Assembly (NCBI GenBank): GCA_015520535.1 | Contig: WAPZ01000520.1 | Span: forward strand, 1-16,857 | Length of the DNA stretch: 16,857 nucleotides | DNA from: Candidatus Heimdallarchaeota archaeon | Lineage (GTDB): Archaea; Asgardarchaeota; Heimdallarchaeia; Hodarchaeales; S146-22 | Direction: 5' to 3' | Shown here: positions 7,090 through 16,000 of the stretch, in pieces | How positions within the stretch are numbered: position 1 is the stretch's first letter | How the letters are laid out: each line of letters begins with the position of its first letter | Translations under genes and position numbers: made by a program | Notes under the pieces: model-generated | What the model saw: the letters and a program-made list of their open reading frames with translations, nothing else | Database searches by the model: none | What the model was told of the DNA's origin: nothing

Positions 7090-10000
7090 CGTTTTATACC
7101 TCCTTTTAAAAAGCTTAATGACTGATAAGCACGGTACATTGGCTGTCTAAGTGACATTCCATGGATTGATGAAAACCCCCGCTTTTTTTTCTCACGGTAC
7201 AGATAAAGAGGTATATCTAAAGAAAAAAAGATTAAGAGAGATTTAAGGAAGAGTATTCGCTGCGATGCTTTTATTTTTCGTTTCCATGCATGTATCGCTT
7301 CATCACCGCTCTTATTATTAGACTGTTGAATCCAAGCTGTCATAAAAATGGCAAAGAAAATAAGAAAAATGGGAGGAATAATAAGATCCACAGTTTGACT
7401 ATCTTTTGTGACAACTACTTTTTCCATAATGTGCGTAGCTGATTGTTTCGATGAGAATGGTTTGAATTTAGGATTTTCGGATTTTACTAGTTTGTCTGTA
7501 AAACCATCATTTGTGCTGAGTTTGTCATTTTCTGTTGAGACAAAAAATTCTGATGAAAGTGCATCACTGGAGACTTTTGGTCGAGGATAATATGAGGGTT
7601 CTGAAATGGCTATGTCAAAAATGTACGGGTCAATAATGGTTATTCTCCCGTCAAAGGATCCCATTAACAGTGATTGACTTCCGATTTCACGGGTATCAAG
7701 GAGACGAATTGCCGTAATAGCAGATAATGTAGGTGTAAAACTCATCCAGACAATTGAGACCTCACACGGCTGTTCACCGTACGGATCGACGATAGCGAAT
7801 TCAACACCATATACTAAATGACCGTTAGTTATTATGACTTCGGGGATTCCATTACCGTTGATATCGATGCTTCCCGGTATATCGATGGCACGTCTAGCAA
7901 AAGTTTGCAGAACATTTGGTTCTTCGTAGGAGAAAATCTCCCAATTAGCGTTTTCAGAGACATTAACAGCAAAAATTTGAGCACCCAACGTTTGAAGCAC
8001 AACTTCATCATCTGAATATTGATCGATATTAACCGCTGTCATTCGTGGGACAAACATTCCTAAGAGAGTAGTATCAAAGTCAATAGCTGAGTTCAAAGAG
8101 GGGTAGAGTGAAACTGTCTTATTAATAGGTAGGAACCATTCAGAAGGATTACCAACGTAACCATCAAGGACTAATTTGGCGTGTACTTTTCCATACACAT
8201 CAACCGTTACATCAACTCGAGCTAAGGCAAAGTCAGCCACGTTATCATCGAGATAGAAGTTTCCAACTGCCCAGTTTTGTGCCAACGGTGAATATATAAC
8301 GCTGTCAAGACTAAAGTATGGAGAACTCGTTTGAAGGCGTAGCACATATACACCAAAACCTTTGGCAAAGACTGCAATATGTGATATAACGCCCGGTGTA
8401 CCACTATATTCAATGAGTTTAAAGTCAAACACCGGTTTGTAGAAGAAATAGCCACCTATGATCTTTAAATATCCGGTGCCGTTTCCTTGCCCATCTAAAG
8501 CTACCAATGCACCATATCCGGCATAACTGCCGCCGAATAACACGTCATCATAGCCATCAGCGCCAAGATCAAAGGTAAGAGCGTGCGACGCCTTAAAGCC
8601 TGGAATGGCACCCCACCACAGTAACAGACCGGTGGTTCCATCTAATGCATAGACACGGCTATCTTTTAACGCGTACGCTACATCTTGAACACCATCGTTG
8701 TTAAAGTCCCCTACAGCGATTGAAATAATTTCATTCGGTGCACGGGTCTTCCAAACAACCTCTAAGGTCTTACCATTGTATGCAATTATGGCATTTCTGG
8801 CATTGACAATTACAAAGTCGTTTGCCGTGCCATCACCCGTTAAGTCAATGCTTTTGATAAAGAGTATGGAGTCATGTGTCTGTATTTCACCAAGCAATGC
8901 AAAGGACGGATCTGGACGAACGATAAAGGTCTTTGAAACGGTAGATATAGCTTTTGTTATCCTTTGAATGGCAACTAGCGTACCACCTTCTGTGATACCA
9001 AACGCTACATATCCACTTTGGTCATAGAACTGCTTGTTACTTTGGACTACACTATATATACCATGCGGGAACGGATTCATTAAATCACGGTCCGTTTGAT
9101 ACCAAAGAATACCGCCATCATCTTCTAAAGCATAGACACCATATGGTGCATCGATTGGATATGGAACGGGCGTATCTGGCATGAAAGTATCATTAAAGAT
9201 TGGTGCATCTAAGATCATGAGCAACTCATTTGCTACTCCATCAAAGTTTAAATCGCTTACCACTAAATCTTGTAAGGTATCACCGAAAAACTCACGGTGC
9301 CAAAGATATTTTCCATTAGCTTTGTCAAAGGCAAAGACCATCGACCCTTGACGTTCACCGAAGTAAAAGTCATCAATGTAAATAGTACTGATATCACTTA
9401 ATCGCAGGCGTTCAAATGTAATTAACTTTATTGGTGACCCTACAGGTGCCATGTAACTTACTTGTTCTGGTGATGGGTTATAATAGTCGTTTGAAACATA
9501 TCGACGAGTCAATAACTGACCATTTGTATCATAGAAATTCACTGCAATGTATTCAAAATCATTCGGTGCGTTAGCAACTGAAGTTATGTAGAAGTTCACA
9601 TACTCGACCGGTGTTGTAAAGGAAATGTTAGTTTCTGTAACACCATTTAATGTTGACGTAATTGCCTTTTGCCCGGAGCCTGGAAGATAGGCAAACATTT
9701 TATCTTCATAGGCAAAGTTCGAGAAAGTGACACCAGAGTAAACACCTACAGGAGAACCAATCGTGCCATCCTCGAAATTAAGATAGGTACGAGCCGGTTT
9801 AGTAACAATATAACTTGTCGTTGGGAATGTATCCACATTTGCATTTGTGGTAGCAGCTTGAAAAGCAACGTCACTGGAGACAGGTACACCTGTGTATTCG
9901 GAGAGAGAAACGTTCCATAATTCGGTAATATTCGAGATGGTTAATTCGGGGAAGTCGTAAGCCCATAGTTTACCTTTACTGGCAATTACCAGTTCCTCGA

Positions 10001-13000
10001 AATTGTCGTTATCTAAATCAGCGCTAAATGCTACAGAGCTGGCATCAAAAGTACTATTAATTGCTGTATAGGAGCCAGTACTATTAAAAATGTAATATAA
10101 GCCTTCATTTGTTCCAACTACTACATTTGGTATGCTTGTTGATGTTAAAAATGCAAATTGTGCGAATACAGCGGTAGCAAATCCGCTTACAGTTGGTAGT
10201 GGAACATCCCACATGTCTCCATTTGTATAATTGGTGAAGAATGTCAAATTATTTGCTGCAACAAAGAAGTATGAGGTATTTGGATCGAGTGGATTAGGAT
10301 ACACTTCCACGATTGGATAGTAAGACGGATAATCAGTGCTTAACGGGATTATAGCCGCTACACCTAAGCCAACACCATCTATGACATAAAGATTCTCTGA
10401 GGTGACTGCAATTATATCTAAGACATCATCGTTTCCGACTAGTTTAGCGAGTTTCAGCGCTAATACGGGATTATTTCCCAATTCTATGGCATTTATTTGT
10501 GTAAAGGGCTCTAAAGCATTAAGGTCATTAATTGAATACACATAGATGTAATGTTTCTCTGAACCGGAGGGATCATAATCACCGACTAATAATTCTGGTA
10601 TAGAATCACCAGTTACGTCAACAAGTGCGGTGACTCGATTTTTTAATGAATAGCGATCGGATACGGGTTGCGAGAATGTTATATTGGAGTCCGCAAATAT
10701 CGGTTGTGTGAAAATATCATCGAATGCACTACCAAAGGCTGAGTCAAGTAATTCATATGAGTAAACATTGCCATACTCAGTACTTACGACCAATTCGGGA
10801 TAGTTATTGCCATTTCCATCAGCAATTAATACATCAGTTACACGATGCTCATATTCTTCAGACGCCCATGTTTGTCTATATTCAGCGAATTGCATCGGCA
10901 TAAAAGAATTAAAGTATTCAGTTGATCCCGTCTTTGTAATTTCGGCTAAGAAAGCCCGATTTCTAGAACCAATAAGAATTTCACGGCGACCGTCTTGATC
11001 AGAATCCCCAACAGAGATTTTTTGCGCCTCGTAAAAGTCGAAAGACACCCAATTTGACGTAGGATTCACACCCACAAGGATGTTTGTCTGACTACCAAGC
11101 ATTAATGTTCCAAAACCTCCCGGCGCTAACGGTGGGATATTACTAGTTGGAATTGTCAACGTGCCCGCAAACTGAATCAGAGAACCACCACTTTGAAGTT
11201 GGTATGTAGAACTCAATGTAGTTGCGGGTAAGGTTATTGCTGCTGTAGAATATGACGAACTGACACCGTAGGTAGTTGCATAAGAGGTAACTGTAAGTGT
11301 TTTGGCTTTTATAGTTGTACCGGTGGCTGCACTCCACCCTGTGGTGGCAATGGTCGTGAGAGTATTGGCATTTCCTTGATTATTTTTGTTGTAATCATTG
11401 CTTTTGTAGCCACTTTTAATGTAAGAAGTAGCAGTTGCCAGTTTAGGGAATGCAGAAGCGATGTGTACAAAGTTTTGATGAATGACAAAGGTATATGTAA
11501 AGCCGCCACCGGCTCGTCCAGTGATTGAAGGAGCACTAAAGCGTAGATCTCGAATTAACACAAGTATGTTGGGATAACGTAATAATGGTTCCGTCGGATG
11601 TTGGAAAATGGGTATACACGCTGTTCCAGCACAAAGCCACGCTACATACTCTGGGTACGTTGATAATTGTTCCGGTTCACGCCATTGTCTGGTATCGTTT
11701 TTGCTGTAACTAATCATAATTGCACCACCAGGTTGATCACCCAAAGCCTCATAGACCACAACTAGTGTTTTGTCGGAAGTATACAACTGAGAGAGATCCG
11801 GATTTAGATCTTGGGTCGCATCCATGGTAATACGACTCAACCCCTCTAAGACAAACGCCGTTGAAGCATCAGGTGCACTCACATTGAACGAGAAATATGC
11901 CGCAAAGATGTCGAAATCTGGCTTGAATTCATTATAGAGTTTTCCGGAAAACACCACGACAAATTGATCAGTTTCTTCATGATAAATCACGTCATGTTTT
12001 CCGACAAAGAAGCGATCTGCTGTTGCATTAAGGCCAGAGTCAAGAGCACTGAAAGTAGTATATTTCCACCAGAACCATCCGAACAACCAATATCGGCGGT
12101 AAATGTATATTTGATCGTCTGTTGTATTGACAAAGGAAACGGCAAATGACGATCCATTGTAAGGAAGACGCCAAATAGAAGGTGATAGTAAGTGTGGTGG
12201 GTCAGGATTATCGTATACTCCTACTATGGTCTCTTTTTTGATCAATTCCATCGTATCCCATGCATAAGCCGTATCATTGAATTTAGCTATGAGAATAGCT
12301 ATATCAGTAGTTGCAGAACCGGGTATGACCGCACGCCAAACGACATAAAGATCTCCGTTTGTCTCTTGATACAAGTCAGGCTGTGTTTCGATGATTTTCT
12401 TACCTATATTACCAAATACGCCTGTATAGAGCGCCATGGTAGTAACTGGTTTAAGAACAGTCCAATTTTTGCCGCCATTTGGACTTGAAGACCATACTAA
12501 TCGTTTACTTTTGGCATCAACAGCGATTTGAATAAGTGTTCCTGCTGGAAAACCATTAAGATACCCGTCATAATTAGGAGTATCATATTGTAATTCGAGT
12601 AGTGCTGTATCAGATTCTTTAACTTGCGGAGCCTCCCTTGCATAGGCCCACATCTGGTTAAGCGGACGAATGTAAGGATAGTTCGCTGACCCTGTGATTG
12701 TACTCACTATTTGGAAGTCAAAACCTGAACTGCAATCAGAGACACAAACGTCGGATGGATAAAATTCATAGACATCAACGCCTTTACTGTGACCGACTAT
12801 GAGTTCGACGTTTCCATCATAATCCTGATCATCGATGGTTAAATCATAGATAGGATTAAAGAGCATTCGTGAGGGCTCTAAACCACCTTTATATTGATAA
12901 GTTCCCATTATGTTAGTTAAGATTGCAGCCCAGCCGTGTACATGTCCCCATCGTGTTTTATTTTCACCAGCAATGACAATATCTGTGTATCCGTCACGAT

Positions 13001-16000
13001 TAAGATCGGCGACTGCAATAGCATTGATTTTGTAGGTAAATTGTTTCAAATCATAAAGGGTATCGCGAAATGCCATTAAGAAGGGACTGCCGGGTAAGAA
13101 GTATCGTCCAAAGGCTGTGGGCACTTCATCGCTTTTAAGGAACACTTCTTTAAAGCCAATCATATCGGTACGTTCTTCGTTTAGGACAGCTTCAAAGATA
13201 AACATGAATGGTCCTAATCCAACAATGAATTCGCCACGGCCATTATGATCAAGGTCGTTGCCGGCTGCAAGGACAGAAATTGAATCATATCCAAGGAGTT
13301 TATTGGCAACTCGACCGAAGAGATTATAATAGAGGTCTGTAGTCCAGACGAGGCGATACGTGTCATCATAGCGTGTGGCTTCAAAGACCCAAATAGATAA
13401 CCCACCAACAGCAACAATTTCTTGATAACCGTCGTTATCCATATCAATACCGGCAATGATGTCAGTCACATGACTCCAAATCGTACGATAGAAGGTTCCG
13501 CTGATACCTTCTAATTGTTCGTTGAAATAGGGTGATTGGTCTGTGAGTCGGTATTCTAAGAGGTCGGGCGATCGGAATGCTCGTTTGTATGTATTATTTG
13601 TAAGGTGTTCAAAGACATATAAGTTATTATCAAAATCACCGACAATGATTTCATTTTTGCCGTCTTGATCTAAGTCACCATATGAAAGCGATGCGGTCCA
13701 TTTTTGAAGTTCACTTTCAGATGTCCACACGGGAACAACATGATACCCGAAATTAAGGAGTTTACCGTCTGTTGGATTGTAACCCGATTTGAGATTGATT
13801 TCCAGCCATACTAATTTTGGATTCACACCTAATAAAAGGCTGTTATGGGTTTCGTAGTCGGCTTCAAAACGAACGATTTTGTTGGATTCATTATTGTATG
13901 CCAGCATGAAGTTGGCAACATCTTTATTTTTTGTATCGAATACAACATTCGGTCGACTGTAATTTTCCAATTTAAAGTGAGATATAAGATCTTCGTTTAG
14001 TAGCGAGGAGGTTTCACGGACAAAGAAATTCCATGTATGTACCCATTTTGGCTTTGTAGCTGTGCCAATGTTTTCCCAGTAACGTGCACCGTTTTTCCCG
14101 GCTTCACCTAAGACGAGATCTTTGTCACCATCGCCATCAAAGTCGACAATTTGGGGGCTGGTATAGATAGTTGAACTTTTCGTATTAATGTCGGAGAAAT
14201 AATCTAGTTGTAACATCCAAAAACCGGAATTGGCTAAGTTTTTAAGTAAATAAACCTTTCCATTTGTTAATACAATGTCTTTATATCCATCATTATCCAT
14301 ATCCGCAATTGCAGCATCAGGTACTGTTTGTGAAAGTCGTAGCACCGCACTCAATAGACCGCTGAGTTCATATGTTTCAAGACTGCCCGCCCGTACATAC
14401 TTTTTGAAGACCCCAGGAGAAAGCCACACGTCTAACGTGTATGTATTTGCGGGTGTAGGATCGAATTCACCACCACCACTAGTGCTTAAACCTCCAATAA
14501 GTAAGAACTCTGGGAATTCGGTTTTTTTATCTGCTGGATAAGAGGGATCACCGTAACCGGGGTCATCTTTTTGTGAAAAACTGGCAAACGTTGCTGTTAG
14601 AGTGTCAATTCCTTGCAAAGCATAATATTGATTCAAATCGCCAAAGTACAAATTAGTATAATATGGACTTCGAGCATATGGTGTAGCACCCGTTGTGGTG
14701 AAAACAGTAAGTGTACTATTATCCGTGCTCACCACGATGTCGTTTGGGATGTCTTCAACTTTAACGTACTTAGCAAAGATTGCATTCAAATCCACAAGAT
14801 TTGCCGTAGTAAAATCGACAAGTTTTCGTGTTCCTAAATTCAGATTGATAACGTCAGCTGAATTTTCTTTGTATAACCATGTGGGTACCTTCCCCGCTGT
14901 TTTTACTTCAGTGATTGTCCAGATATTTGTTCCCATGGTAAAACGATCGCGATCATACGAATTCCAGACCTCATCGAATAATTTTGATGTAGAATTGTAG
15001 GCATAGCCGTAGAGCTTTCCATCTGAAGTGCCGACAATAACTTTTTTAGGCTCTGGAATACCAGAAAGTGCCTTTTGATAATCAAAATCTAATGAAGCAA
15101 TGCTTATAGCAGTAGCTGTGTCTAGTGGGCGATAGACGGTGGTGGTATAAATGGCATCTAAATCGTATATGCCGTCAGTGAAGGTTAAACGCAGATACTG
15201 AATCTTGTCAAGTCTGTAAGTACCGAGAAAGCTGTCAAGATCCACATACAGATAACTATGAGTGCCCATGTCACCAGTCGCTTTCATTGATTCTTTGGGT
15301 ATTTGATACCAGTTTTCTAAGTCATTTGAACCTTCAATTTTTATGTTATCGAGGTCTATTGTAGTGTTATCACTGAAATAAAATTTTAATTCATAACCAC
15401 GAGTAGTAAGGGGGTTACCAATCCTTCCATCGCCTGTTGCTTCTTCATAATGGCCAAAATTAAGTACAGCCCATGCTGTTGTACTTCTGGCGTCGAATGT
15501 CGTCATATTTCCATCTGGTGCTTGTGCAATCGAAGTATTATACGGATATGGCGATTGCATTGAGATTGGATAATCTCTCGGCTCATAACTTTTGCCGATT
15601 CCTGGATAGAAAAAGTACACATTGGCGCCAGAGCTATTAATCATCCAATCGACCCAATGATCTAACGGATAAGCGCCGCTAGTTTCCCAAGTTTCAAAGT
15701 TTCGAATCAATTTGTTTACAAAATAGCCATCCAAAGGCGAATAATCCAAGGTATATGCGCCTTGGCCGAGTGCCAAAAAGGCTAGTTCATCGTCGTTGGG
15801 ATTGTTATCCAGTTCACCAACAGAAATTTGGTATATAGGTTTCCACATGATATTTTCGGTTGAATAAACGATTTTATAGGCATTGTCTTGTGTGAGTGGG
15901 AAGGGTTGACCATTAATAGGAATGATTACACCGTCATTTTCGAATATAAGTAAAGTACCGTTATCTAGTCCTACATACACTTCTGGTAAGCCATCGCCAT

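Noticed and set aside
14275..15000. Several open frames of 70-100 codons on the plus strand opposite the giant gene
   Set aside because: They are short, lack ribosome sites and familiar domains, and lie wholly inside a continuous 3,242-codon frame on the minus strand.
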